Assembly: GCF_018324385.1 (NCBI RefSeq)
Contig: NZ_AP019536.1
Location: 1,178,001 to 1,242,000 of the forward strand
DNA from: Ferrigenium kumadai
Lineage (GTDB): Bacteria > Pseudomonadota > Gammaproteobacteria > Burkholderiales > Gallionellaceae
Reading direction: 5' to 3'
DNA length: 64,000 nucleotides
Below, one piece after another: positions 7,236-16,641 of this stretch; the stretch's first letter is position 1, and the number at the start of each line of letters is the position of its first letter. The notes below the pieces were generated by a model. It saw nothing but the letters and a program-made list of their open reading frames with translations, was not told the origin of the DNA and did not search any database. Both the position numbers and the translations under genes were made by a program.

Positions 7236-9793
7236 TTGGTAAATACGCCTTTCAGATTGCCTGAAATAATCGTCGTCACCGATAACAGGGCGGATGCCAT
7301 CGACAGGCCCGCAGGTGCGGCAAGGTAACGCGGCTGCCAGACAGGATCGAATTTGTTCTTGTATTGATACAGTCCCTCAAAGTTATAGAACTCGTTGCCG
7401 AAGCGAAATATGGTGTTGCCGATCTTGTTCCAGAGCGGCGCGAGCGGATGCTGTTCCAGCCCTGAAAGCGGTGCCATACCGAGGTTGAACCACTGATATC
7501 CCTGTTCTTTTCCCCACAGCAGAAGAGAGATGAGCAGGTATTCCATCAATCCATGCGGAACCTCCGGTTCATAGCGCATCAGGTCGATGGAAAGCTCTTC
7601 TTTGTTTTCCAGTTCCCACAGGTTGGCAAATGCGATGATGCATCCATCCTTTTTAACCAGCGCAATCGCGCAGCGGCGAAGATAGTCCGCATTGAAAAAA
7701 CCGAGCGAAAAACGTTTCTCACGAGCCTTCTTGTCCTCCATCCATCGGTCGGAAATGATCTGGAGTTCGGGAAGGATGGCGCCCACGCCGGAGGATGGGA
7801 CGATCTCGAACGACAAGCCCTCGCGTTGCTGCCGGTTGTAGGAATGGCGAAGGCCGGATCGTTTGTTCCCTTCCAGGCTGAAAGATGGGAGAGGCACCCT
7901 GGCCTCCTCGCCCAGCTTGATGAGCGCGAGACCAAGATCGAGATAGAGCGGGATGTGGTTCTTGCTTACCTGGTAAAAGGCGATTTTTGCATCGTGCCGG
8001 TCAGCCAGCGTCCGGAGTTTCCAGGCCAATTCATCATGCTCTTCCGGGATCCCCACGGGATTGCCCATCGACACCCAATACTGGTTCGTGACGGCGAACA
8101 TCAGAAAGCTGCGGCCGCTTTGACTCCACAGCAGATACTTGTCGCCGGTCAATGCCAGATGAGGGGAAGTTTCACTGGACTGCCTGGCGATGGCCTCCGC
8201 TTTATCGAGCTCCGCAGAAGTAGGCAATACGAGGGTAAGCGCCGGACGGGTCAGCAGCCGATAACCGGTAAACCCGGTAACGACGATCAAGATAACCACC
8301 AGGGATCGCAGAAAGCGGGAGGCATCTCCATGCAGGGCGAACTGCCACCAGAGCTCGCTGGAATATTCCACGTGCTTGTAGGAAAAGAAGCCCAGCCAGG
8401 TCGAGCCGAGCACCACGATCGCCGCCAGCATCAGCCATTGAGGGGAGAGTTCCAGCTGCAACAGGGCCGATTTTCGGTAGAAGAACTTCCTGACCGGGAT
8501 GAACAAGGCCAGCATTATCCCCAGGAACATCGCCTCTTCGTAATCCAGTCCCTTGCCCAGCGAGGCAACGATCCCCAGTGCCAGCATCGCGATGGTGGCA
8601 AAGTAGGCGGCATCGATACGCCGCCTCACTGCCTGTGAAAGCAGCAGCAGGGCCACGCCCGCGACACTGCCGAGCAGGTGGGAAAGCTCCATCACCGGCA
8701 GCGGTATGAGGTACTCCATCCATCCCAGGCGATCCTTCAGGGCGGGCGTGGCGCCCGAGAACAGCAATACACCGCCCCCCAGCATCAACAGGATAGAGAA
8801 TATCTGCGGTATCGCGGATTCGATGACATTGATTGCCGTGCTCACCAGCCTGTGCTCGATGATTCGTTGAACCCTCAACTCATAAGCCGCCAGCATGAAA
8901 CCGGCGAGGAGTAGCGGCATGAAATAGTAAACGGCGCGATAGATGATCAGTGCGGCAATGATGTGGGGAGCCGAATAGTGGCCGGAGGCCAGGAAGATGA
9001 AGCTGCCTTCGAAGATGCCGATCCCGCCCGGCACCATGCTGATGAGTCCGGCAAGCTGCGCAAAAATGTACAGCACCAGAAAATCGCCAAAGGGCATGCC
9101 CGTGAAGTGCGACAGCGGGAGATACATCACCAGTGACGCCAGCAACAGGTCGAGCAGGGCTGCCAGCAGCTGACGAAGGGCGAGCGAAAATCCTGGTACC
9201 TCCAGACAGAATCCTTTGATGGTCAAGGGCTTCCGGTAGAAAGCGACGATAGCCCACCATGTGATGAGCAATATGGTCCCCGCCATGATCGCCGTCTGCA
9301 CCGAGCCCGGAGGCAGCCTGTCGGTGATGAGGTTACGATCCGGTGAGAACGCGTAACCGCCCACCATGATGGTCACTGCGCCAAGCAAGTAGGAAACGGT
9401 GCAGAACAGCACCACCTTGGCGATGGAAACTCCCGGCATCCCCCATCCGGAATAGAGCCGGTAACGCATCGAGCCGCCCGATAGCCAGGCATGGCCGACA
9501 TTGTTGCTGATGGCGTAACTCAGGAACGACGTGAACAACACGCGCCGGTAAGGCAGACTTTCCCCTGCATATTCCAGCGCCAGGTAGTCATAGAAGCTCA
9601 GGGCGATATAGCTAAACAGCGTGAGCGCGGCGCACATCGTCATCAGCGATACAGGGAAGGCATGCAATGCATGCCGGATGTCCCGCCAGTGGTAGACCTC
9701 AATCTCGTGGTAAACGACCAGGATAGCCACGGTGAACAAAACTAGGCTGATGGCCGGGGTCAACTTGTGCAGTGTGTTTTTGAATTCCACCAT
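7232..9793 (-). CDS. mprF: Phosphatidylglycerol lysyltransferase MprF/LpiA
   Basis: The 853-residue protein has a long N-terminal membrane region with many helices (about 1-510) that matches the flippase part of MprF. A cytoplasmic C-terminal domain of the DUF2156 aminoacyl-transferase type follows (about 520-853), with SLEGNKRSGLRHSYNR and the terminal FNLGMAPLSGLE region. The enzyme moves lysine (or another amino acid) from tRNA to phosphatidylglycerol, lowering negative surface charge and resistance-sensitive to cationic peptides and acid. A TTG codon lies just before the chosen ATG at 9793; the ATG has a GAGG site four bases upstream. It is co-transcribed with acvB. Confidence 0.9.
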   Translation of the reverse strand: MVEFKNTLHKLTPAISLVLFTVAILVVYHEIEVYHWRDIRHALHAFPVSLMTMCAALTLFSYIALSFYDYLALEYAGESLPYRRVLFTSFLSYAISNNVGHAWLSGGSMRYRLYSGWGMPGVSIAKVVLFCTVSYLLGAVTIMVGGYAFSPDRNLITDRLPPGSVQTAIMAGTILLITWWAIVAFYRKPLTIKGFCLEVPGFSLALRQLLAALLDLLLASLVMYLPLSHFTGMPFGDFLVLYIFAQLAGLISMVPGGIGIFEGSFIFLASGHYSAPHIIAALIIYRAVYYFMPLLLAGFMLAAYELRVQRIIEHRLVSTAINVIESAIPQIFSILLMLGGGVLLFSGATPALKDRLGWMEYLIPLPVMELSHLLGSVAGVALLLLSQAVRRRIDAAYFATIAMLALGIVASLGKGLDYEEAMFLGIMLALFIPVRKFFYRKSALLQLELSPQWLMLAAIVVLGSTWLGFFSYKHVEYSSELWWQFALHGDASRFLRSLVVILIVVTGFTGYRLLTRPALTLVLPTSAELDKAEAIARQSSETSPHLALTGDKYLLWSQSGRSFLMFAVTNQYWVSMGNPVGIPEEHDELAWKLRTLADRHDAKIAFYQVSKNHIPLYLDLGLALIKLGEEARVPLPSFSLEGNKRSGLRHSYNRQQREGLSFEIVPSSGVGAILPELQIISDRWMEDKKAREKRFSLGFFNADYLRRCAIALVKKDGCIIAFANLWELENKEELSIDLMRYEPEVPHGLMEYLLISLLLWGKEQGYQWFNLGMAPLSGLEQHPLAPLWNKIGNTIFRFGNEFYNFEGLYQYKNKFDPVWQPRYLAAPAGLSMASALLSVTTIISGNLKGVFTK

Positions 9794-9854
9794 CAACCTC
9801 GCCTGGACCGTTGGAGTTCCATTCTGCAGGATCCGATATGCTCCGTCTTCTGCG

Positions 9855-10511
9855 CTAGCGTACGTACCCGATAGACTTCAGCTCATCAAAGATCTTTCCG
9901 GACAATAGTGCGTGCCCAGCGGCATTGGGATGCAGGGGGTCGCCTTTCAATTGCGGATCGGACAGGACATCGGCGATCGCGTCCTCGATCAACGGGACCT
10001 GCTGCCTGTCGGCCACTTCACGGTAGAAATCCGGCACCGTCAGGTTTTGAAAGACAACGCCCGCGACACTGGCTTTCGGCGTCGCCAGCAGAACCGCCTT
10101 TGCACCGTGCGACTTGATCTGTGTGAGTATCGTTTCCAGATTGGCGACAGTCACGTCCTGGGGAATATGCCGCAGCATGTCGTTTCCTCCCAGCGTCACC
10201 AGCACCAGCACAGGTGTGTGTTCCTCAAGCAACGCCGGCAACCGCTGCAATGCATCGCCGCTGGTGTCGCCGCTTACGCCGCCGTTGATCACGACCCAGC
10301 CCGTTCGTTTTGCAAGCAGATCGGGCCACGCCTCCTCGGGAGTCACGCCGGCCCCGGCGGTCAAGCTGTCGCCCAGCGCCAGTACCTGGCTGCCGGGAGA
10401 AAGGGGGACCTCCTTTTCCTTGCCGCAGGCAGCGACAAGAACGATGGCGAGCATCAAAAATATCAAGCGTCGAATACGGCTTGATCGGTTCGGATGATCT
10501 GCTGGGCTCAT
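9855..10511 (-). CDS. GDSL-family arylesterase, putative lipoprotein (TesA-like)
   Basis: The 218-residue protein carries the SGNH hydrolase blocks: GDSLTAG (nucleophile Ser), GGND and the terminal DPLHPN with the catalytic Asp and His. The N-terminus is hydrophobic and ends in a lipobox-like LVAAC, so it is probably a lipoprotein facing the periplasm, unlike soluble E. coli TesA. A TTG-initiated frame extends to 10535, but the ATG at 10511 has an AGGA site at good distance. It lies 61 bases upstream of mprF on the same strand and could share its transcript. Likely substrates are aryl or acyl esters or thioesters; the true substrate is unknown. Confidence 0.82.
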   Translation of the reverse strand: MSPADHPNRSSRIRRLIFLMLAIVLVAACGKEKEVPLSPGSQVLALGDSLTAGAGVTPEEAWPDLLAKRTGWVVINGGVSGDTSGDALQRLPALLEEHTPVLVLVTLGGNDMLRHIPQDVTVANLETILTQIKSHGAKAVLLATPKASVAGVVFQNLTVPDFYREVADRQQVPLIEDAIADVLSDPQLKGDPLHPNAAGHALLSGKIFDELKSIGYVR

Positions 10512-10589
10512 GTTGGATTCCTGTCTGTTAGCCAACTGCCGTAAGTGGTCATTGGGGCCGCAAGCAGCTCCCGGTATCCAGCCTGGAAC

Positions 10590-10955
10590 TTATTTCTTGG
10601 CAAGGCTCTGCTCGAATTTAACCAGTTCGGTGATATCCGCCTTATGCAGTCCCTTCGGGTCGTTAGGCGGCATGGGGATGTTGCCCCAGTTGCCGGAACC
10701 TCCTTTGGATACCTTCATCACCAGGCCGTCGATCAGGGGATATTCCTTGCCGTTGTATTTGAATGTCTTGACGCCCTTGCCGGTGTATTTCTTGGCGACA
10801 TCCTTCCAGGCGGGGCCGACGAGTTTCCTGTCGATGGCATGGCACGCGATACAGCCAAGCTTCGTGGCCATTGGCGGCATCGGTTCGGCGGCCCTCGCGG
10901 ATGCCGTGAACATCAGTCCGGTTGCTGCAGCAATGCTGATGATTTCAAGTTTCAT
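10590..10955 (-). CDS. Small class I cytochrome c (c551/c552-like)
   Basis: This 121-residue precursor begins MKLEIISIAAATG after a strong AAGGAGAG site; the frame upstream to 11006 is probably untranslated. A signal peptide ends near AEP (about 21-23). The heme motif CIACH is near residue 35 and a likely axial Met lies in NIPMPPN near the C-terminus. The motif order HAIDRKLVGPAWKDVA and the length are those of diheme-free periplasmic electron carriers of the cytochrome c551/c552 family. It probably shuttles electrons in the periplasm. It stands alone between the acetyltransferase and the esterase gene, both on the same strand. Confidence 0.9.
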   Translation of the reverse strand: MKLEIISIAAATGLMFTASARAAEPMPPMATKLGCIACHAIDRKLVGPAWKDVAKKYTGKGVKTFKYNGKEYPLIDGLVMKVSKGGSGNWGNIPMPPNDPKGLHKADITELVKFEQSLAKK

Positions 10956-11053
10956 GGTTCTCTCCTTGAGAAGGATCCAAAAGCAATGAAACGAAACGTG
11001 TCGCACAAATTTCTATAAAGACAACTGAACCTTTATTGACTTACTGTGCTTGT

Positions 11054-13738
11054 TCAGATCGACAGCGGCTTGCTGACCTTCATAATCGCAGGATCCTCGT
11101 CGCTGGGCTTGATGGTGAAGCCTAGGCGGGTCATCATTTTGAGCATGTTGTGGTTGTTGTTCAGCACCTCGCCCTCGATCACCGAGAGTCCGTTGGAGCG
11201 AGCCGCTTCCATCAGCGCGACCATGAGCCGCTGCCCCAGTCCCTTGCCCTGCATGTTGTCCGCGATCACCAGTGCGAATTCGCAGGTGTCGCCATCCGGA
11301 TTGATGGCATAGCGCGCCACGCCCAGCTCGAGCTCGCGGCCCTGTTGTTCCGTGACGGCAACCAGCGCCATCTCGCGGCTGTAGTCGATCTGTGTGAACT
11401 TCACCACCATGGTCTCGGTGAGTTCCTGGATGCTGTTCATGAAGCGGAAGTATTTGGATTCTTCCGACAGGTCATGCACGAATTGTTTCTCCAGATCGGC
11501 GTCTTCCGGTCTGATCGGGCGGATGGTGACGTCGATGCCGTCAGGCATCTGCCACTGGCTGATGAGGTGAGTGGGATAGGGGTAGATCGCCATGTGCGCG
11601 TAGCGGTCCGCGCTGGGCTGGCGGTATTCCACCACGATGCGCGCATCGGCGGCCAGCGCGCCGTTCTCGTCGAGGATCAGCGGATTGATGTCCATCTCCT
11701 TGAGCAGAGGCAGTTCGCACACCATTTCCGACACGCGCAGGAGCACGTCTTCCAGCGCTTCCAGATTGGCCGGCGGCATGCTGCGGAAGGCGCCGAGCAT
11801 CCTGGCGATGCGCGTGCCCTGGATCAGTTCCCGCACCAGGAAGGAGTTCAGCGGCGGCAGCGCGACGGCACGGTCGCCCATCACTTCGACGGCGATACCG
11901 CCCGCGCCGAAGGTGATCACCGGACCGAATGCTGGGTCGCTGGTCACGCCTATCATCAGTTCGCGCCCGTTCGGTTTGACGACCATCGGCTCGATGGAGA
12001 TGCCGTCCATCTTGGCGTTGGGGCGGTTGTGCTGAACGTTGTCGATGATGTGCTGGTAGGCGGCGCGCACCTCATGGGCGTTGTTCACATTGAGCAATAC
12101 TCCGCCCGCATCGCTCTTGTGCGTGATGTCGGGCGAGTTGACCTTCATCGCCACGGGGAAGCCGAGCTGCTGCGCGATCAGCATCGCCTCGTTGGGCGAG
12201 TGCGCGACCATGGTGCGCGCCACGGGGATGTGGAAGGCGGAGAGCAGCGCCTTGGACTCCATCTCGGTCAGCACCTTGCGGTGTTCCTGCATCGCGCCCT
12301 CGATGATCAGGCGAGCACTTGCTACATCCGGCTCGACGTGGTGCGAGAACGGACCGGGCATCTGCATCAGCAGCTTCTGGTTGCGGTAGTAGGCGGAGAG
12401 GTGCGAGAACACTTCGACTGCGGGCTCGGGTGTGCGGAAATGCGGACGGCGCGCCTTGTTGAACGCGTCGCGAGCGGCTGCGACCTGTGTTTCGCCCATC
12501 CAGCAGGTCAGCAGCGGCTTGCTGTGGGTGTCGGCGAGCTCCAGCAGCACCTGCGCCGATTCCAGTGGCTTGGTCATCGCCTGCGGCGTGAGGATGGCCA
12601 GCACCCCGTCCACGTTGTCGTCCTCGAGGCAGGCCTTCACTGCATGGTGGTAGCGCTCGGCCTGTGCGTCGCCGATGACGTCCACGGGGTTGCCGTGCGG
12701 CCAGTTCGGCGGCAGGTACTGGTTGAGGTATTCGATGGTGGCATCGGACAGCGTGGCCATCGAGAGGCCGAGATCGGCGGCGCGGTCGGTCGCCATCACG
12801 CCCGGCCCGCCGCCGTTGGTGACGATGGCAAGCCGGTTGCCTACCGGGCGGAAGCCGCAGGACAGCGCCTTGGCCGCGGTGAACAGCTGCGTGATGGTCT
12901 GCACGCGCACCACGCCGACGCGGCTCACGGCGGCATCGAACACGTCGTCCGCGCCGACCAGTGAGGCGGTGTGTGACAGCGCCGCTTTCGAGCCGGCGGC
13001 ATGGCGCCCGACCTTGACCAGGATGACCGGCTTGAAGCGAGCGGCGGCGCGCATCGCGCTCATGAAGCTGCGAGCGTTGCGGATGCCCTCGATGTACATC
13101 AGGATGCTGTGGGTGTTCGCGTCGGACACGAGATAGTCGAGGATCTCGCCGAAGTCCACGTCGGTCGACGAGCCCATCGATACCACGCTGGAGAAGCCGA
13201 CGTCGTTGCTCTGCGCCCAATCCAGGATTGCGGTGCACAGCGCCCCGGACTGCGAGATGAAGGCGATGTTGCCAGTGTTCGCACTGCCCTTGTTGAAGGT
13301 GGCGTTGAGGCCGATGGAGGGGCGCATGATGCCCAGGCAGTTCGGGCCGATGAGGCGGATGCCGTAGCGTCGCGCGGTCTCAAGCAATTGTCTTTCCAGC
13401 GCCGCACCTTCATGGCCGGCCTCGCCGAAGCCGGCGGTGATGATGACCGCGGCCTTTACGCCGTGGATGCCACAATCCTCGATGATGGAGGGCACGGTCT
13501 GCGCCGGCGTGGCGATCACCGCCAGTTCCACCGGCTCGCCGACGTCGGCGATGCAGGCGTAGGCGCGCCTGCCCTGCACCTCTGCATTCTTCGGGTTGAT
13601 CGGGTAGAGCTCACCCTGAAAGCCGCTTTCCAGCATGTTCTTGAACACGATCTGGCCGACCGAGTCCTGGCGGTCGCTGGCGCCGAACACGGCGACGGAC
13701 TTGGGTGCGAACAGGGGATTGAGGTAATGCTTGCCCAT
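11054..13738 (-). CDS. Pat-type protein acetyltransferase (acyl-CoA synthetase-like plus GNAT domain)
   Basis: The 894-residue protein has the full layout of bacterial Pat/Pka proteins: a CoA-binding domain (about 1-135, starting LFAPKSVAVFGASDR), a succinyl-CoA-ligase-like part with SHTASL near 255, an ATP-grasp domain (about 490-710, MKVNSPDITHKSDAGGV), and a C-terminal GNAT acetyltransferase (about 730-894, with GQRLM). Pat proteins acetylate lysines, for example on acetyl-CoA synthetase. The His in SHTASL aligns with the phosphorylated His of true ADP-forming acyl-CoA synthetases, so a ligase activity is not excluded. A histone-deacetylase-family gene, a possible reversal enzyme, lies a short distance away beyond glgP. 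Confidence 0.85.
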   Translation of the reverse strand: MGKHYLNPLFAPKSVAVFGASDRQDSVGQIVFKNMLESGFQGELYPINPKNAEVQGRRAYACIADVGEPVELAVIATPAQTVPSIIEDCGIHGVKAAVIITAGFGEAGHEGAALERQLLETARRYGIRLIGPNCLGIMRPSIGLNATFNKGSANTGNIAFISQSGALCTAILDWAQSNDVGFSSVVSMGSSTDVDFGEILDYLVSDANTHSILMYIEGIRNARSFMSAMRAAARFKPVILVKVGRHAAGSKAALSHTASLVGADDVFDAAVSRVGVVRVQTITQLFTAAKALSCGFRPVGNRLAIVTNGGGPGVMATDRAADLGLSMATLSDATIEYLNQYLPPNWPHGNPVDVIGDAQAERYHHAVKACLEDDNVDGVLAILTPQAMTKPLESAQVLLELADTHSKPLLTCWMGETQVAAARDAFNKARRPHFRTPEPAVEVFSHLSAYYRNQKLLMQMPGPFSHHVEPDVASARLIIEGAMQEHRKVLTEMESKALLSAFHIPVARTMVAHSPNEAMLIAQQLGFPVAMKVNSPDITHKSDAGGVLLNVNNAHEVRAAYQHIIDNVQHNRPNAKMDGISIEPMVVKPNGRELMIGVTSDPAFGPVITFGAGGIAVEVMGDRAVALPPLNSFLVRELIQGTRIARMLGAFRSMPPANLEALEDVLLRVSEMVCELPLLKEMDINPLILDENGALAADARIVVEYRQPSADRYAHMAIYPYPTHLISQWQMPDGIDVTIRPIRPEDADLEKQFVHDLSEESKYFRFMNSIQELTETMVVKFTQIDYSREMALVAVTEQQGRELELGVARYAINPDGDTCEFALVIADNMQGKGLGQRLMVALMEAARSNGLSVIEGEVLNNNHNMLKMMTRLGFTIKPSDEDPAIMKVSKPLSI

Positions 13739-13768
13739 GGTTCCGGTTCCGGTGATGTGTCTGGGAAA

Positions 13769-13863
13769 TATGATAACACCGTCGTGTTACGCTTCTATGG
13801 TAGGTCGGATATGCAGACCGGTTCCATTCGCCATCCCTGTGGCCTCAAGTCCGATAGGGGGTT
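13769..13863 (+). pseudogene. Degraded copy of the start of the histone-deacetylase-family gene
   Basis: About 95 bases here line up without gaps with 16547-16641, which covers the upstream region and first codons of the intact deacetylase gene. Both share GTTACGCTTC, GTAGGTCG and ATATGCAGAC, and the ATG falls at the same offset (13811 and 16589). The remnant would encode MQTGSIRHPCGLKSDRG, against MQTGYITHPLCLKHDMG in the intact gene, then similarity is lost. By eye roughly seven bases in ten match. With the intact copy it flanks glgP as a direct repeat. Confidence 0.7.
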
Positions 13864-13893
13864 CTACGTGGAAGGCACCGAGGCACACGGGTT

Positions 13894-16377
13894 TTATTCC
13901 GGGCTCGCCATCTGCCGGACATCCCAGATCTCGTCGGCATACTGCATGACAGTGCGGTCGCTGGAGAATCTGCCCATGTTGGCGACGTTGAGGATCGCTT
14001 TCTTCATCCACTGTCCCTGATCCCGGTAGGCGTTCTCGACTTGCTTCTGACTATCGATATAGGAAGCGTAGTCCGCGAGCAGCAGGAAATAATCGCCATA
14101 TCGCAGCAGCGTGTCCACGACAGGCTTGAAGCGGTCCGGATCGTCTGCCGAGAAGTATCCCGAGCCTATCATGTCCAGCACCTCGCGCAATTCGACGTTG
14201 GCCTGGCAGTAGTCCCATGGCCGGTAGCCTGCCGTCCTCACCCGGGTCACGTCTTCCGCCGTGAGGCCGAAAATGAAGATGTTGTCTTCGCCAACGGCAT
14301 CGCGGATCTCGATGTTCGCGCCGTCCAGCGTGCCTATGGTCAATGCCCCGTTCATGGCCAGCTTCATGTTGCCCGTGCCGGAAGCCTCGGTGCCCGCGGT
14401 GGATATCTGTTCCGAGAGGTCGGCGGCCGGGATCAGTTCTTCCGCGGTCGAGACGTCGTAATTCGGTACGAACACAACTTTCAGTCGATCAGCCACATGA
14501 GGGTCGTTGTTGACGATGTCGGCAACGTCATTGATGAGCTTGATGGTGAGCTTGGCCATGAAATAGCCGGGTGCGGCCTTCCCCCCGAAAATCACTGTGC
14601 GCGGTACATGATCGGCGTCCGGATCGTGGCGGATGCGGTTGTACAGCGTGACCACATGCAGCAGGTTGAGCAGCTGGCGCTTGTATTCGTGGATGCGCTT
14701 GATCTGCATATCGAACAGCGAATCCGGGTCGGCTTCGAAGCCGAGTTGGTGCTTCAGCGATCTGGCCAGGCGTTCCTTGTTGGCGCGCTTCACGGCGGCG
14801 AATTCCGCGCGGAAGGCCGCGTCGTCGGCCAGCGGGATCAGGCGCTTCAGTTGGTCCAGATCCTTCTTCCAGTCATCCCCGATGCGGGACGAGATGAGTT
14901 CGGCCAGGAGCGGGTTGGCCTGGTTCAGCCAGCGCCGCGGCGTGATGCCGTTGGTCATGTTGACGATCTTGCCTGGATAGAAACGGTCGAAATCGGCGAA
15001 GATGGTCTGTTTCATGAGCTCGGTATGGATGCGGGCCACGCCGTTCACCTTGTGGCTGCCGACGATCGCCAGGTGCGCCATGCGGACGCTCTTGCCGCCG
15101 TCTTCGTCTATCAGCGACATGCGGCGCAGCATGGCGGGATCTCCCGGATAGCGGTGCATCACGTCCTGCAGGAAGCGCTGGTTGATCTCGTAGATGATCT
15201 GCAGGTGTCTCGGCAGGATATTTTCGAACATGGCGACCGGCCAGGACTCCAGAGCCTCCGGCATCAGCGTGTGGTTGGTGTAGGCGAAGGTTCGCGTGGT
15301 CAGGTTCCAGGCCTTGTCCCATTCCAGGTGGCGCACGTCCACCAGGATGCGCATCAGTTCGGCGATGGCGATGGACGGATGGGTGTCGTTGAGTTGGATG
15401 GCGACCTTGTCGGGCAGGGCGTCGAAGTCATCGTGGAATTTCTCATAGCGGCGCAGCACGTCCTGCAACGAGGCGCACACGAAAAAGTATTGCTGCTTGA
15501 GGCGCAACTCCCGCCCCATCGCCGTGGTGTCGTCCGGATAGAGCACCTTGGAGAGGTTCTCGGATTCGTTCTTGTCCTCCACCGCCTTGATGTAGTTGCC
15601 CTCGTTGAAATAGCGCAGATCGAAGTCCCGCGTCGCCTTGGCCGCCCACAGCCGCATGTTGTTGACGGTGTGGGTGCCATAACCGGGGATGGGGGTGTCG
15701 TATGCCATCGCCATCACGTCATCGGTGGCTACCCAGTGGCTTCGTTCCACGCCGTGCTCGTCGGAATACTTGACGACATGGCCGTGGAACTTGACCTGGT
15801 ACAGCACCTCCGCACGGGGAAATTCCCACGGGTTGCCGTAGCGCAGCCAGTTGTCCGGATGCTCTACCTGCCGGCCGTTCTCGATGCGTTGCCTGAACAT
15901 CCCGTACTCGTAGCGGATGCCATAACCGTACCCCGGCAGATCGAGCGTCGCCAGCGAGTCCAGGAAGCAGGCGGCCAGCCGCCCCAGGCCGCCGTTGCCC
16001 AGTCCCGCGTCGTCTTCGATTTTCCGAACCTTGTCCCAGTTGACGCCGAGTTCAGCGAGCACCTCGCGGTATTCCTGTTCGAAACCCAGGTTGAGCAGAT
16101 TGTTCACCAGCGTGCGCCCCATCAGGAATTCCATGGAGAAGTAGTAGACCCGCTTCGCATCCCTGGCGTAATAGTTCTGCATGGTCTCCATCCAGCGGCC
16201 GGTGAGGCGGTCGCGCGCAACATAGGCTGCGGTGAAGAACCAGTCCCGGTCGGTGGCCGTCAGGACGTCCTTGCCGACGACATAGGTCAGATGCTCGACG
16301 AGGGATTGTTTAAGCTCGGGCGCGGCCGAGCCGGGATGCTTTTGTGCAACGGCGGGTTTCTTTATGTGTGATGACAT
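13894..16377 (-). CDS. glgP: Glycogen phosphorylase
   Basis: The 827-residue enzyme matches the full length of GT35 phosphorylases. It shows the early YYFSMEFLMGR, the GNGGLGRLAACFLDS stretch, and near residue 670 the pyridoxal-phosphate site SGTGNMKLAMNGA, whose Lys carries the cofactor. It releases glucose-1-phosphate from glycogen or maltodextrin in the cytoplasm. No other glycogen gene is nearby. The gene sits between two imperfect direct repeats derived from the start of the deacetylase gene, which suggests it was inserted between a once adjacent acetyltransferase and deacetylase. Confidence 0.95.
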   Translation of the reverse strand: MSSHIKKPAVAQKHPGSAAPELKQSLVEHLTYVVGKDVLTATDRDWFFTAAYVARDRLTGRWMETMQNYYARDAKRVYYFSMEFLMGRTLVNNLLNLGFEQEYREVLAELGVNWDKVRKIEDDAGLGNGGLGRLAACFLDSLATLDLPGYGYGIRYEYGMFRQRIENGRQVEHPDNWLRYGNPWEFPRAEVLYQVKFHGHVVKYSDEHGVERSHWVATDDVMAMAYDTPIPGYGTHTVNNMRLWAAKATRDFDLRYFNEGNYIKAVEDKNESENLSKVLYPDDTTAMGRELRLKQQYFFVCASLQDVLRRYEKFHDDFDALPDKVAIQLNDTHPSIAIAELMRILVDVRHLEWDKAWNLTTRTFAYTNHTLMPEALESWPVAMFENILPRHLQIIYEINQRFLQDVMHRYPGDPAMLRRMSLIDEDGGKSVRMAHLAIVGSHKVNGVARIHTELMKQTIFADFDRFYPGKIVNMTNGITPRRWLNQANPLLAELISSRIGDDWKKDLDQLKRLIPLADDAAFRAEFAAVKRANKERLARSLKHQLGFEADPDSLFDMQIKRIHEYKRQLLNLLHVVTLYNRIRHDPDADHVPRTVIFGGKAAPGYFMAKLTIKLINDVADIVNNDPHVADRLKVVFVPNYDVSTAEELIPAADLSEQISTAGTEASGTGNMKLAMNGALTIGTLDGANIEIRDAVGEDNIFIFGLTAEDVTRVRTAGYRPWDYCQANVELREVLDMIGSGYFSADDPDRFKPVVDTLLRYGDYFLLLADYASYIDSQKQVENAYRDQGQWMKKAILNVANMGRFSSDRTVMQYADEIWDVRQMASPE

Positions 16378-16546
16378 AACCGGTAACCACCTTACTCAAG
16401 AGTAGAAGCTGCCAGGGGCGTGCGATACGCAGGGTACCCGAATGACCGGTGGATTTCCTTACGGACTATCACGTATTGCATGCCATTCAACGCCGGAATC
16501 CGAATCCAGTGGCACATGATCCCGGCGCCGCCGGCGTGTTCAGGGT

Positions 16547-16641
16547 TATGATAGCAGTGTCCCGTTACGCTTCCACAGTAGGTCGCATATGCAGACTGGA
16601 TATATAACTCATCCCCTGTGCCTCAAGCACGACATGGGCGC
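16547..16641. repeat. Direct repeat partner of 13769-13863, spanning the start of the intact deacetylase gene
   Basis: This is the intact member of a pair of direct repeats about 2.8 kb apart that bracket glgP. It includes some 42 bases upstream of the ATG at 16589 and the first 17 codons. The conserved upstream part probably contains the promoter and ribosome site of the deacetylase gene. Confidence 0.65.

Noticed and set aside
14041..16371. 776-residue plus-strand frame
   Set aside because: Antisense shadow of glgP, due to GC-rich codons.
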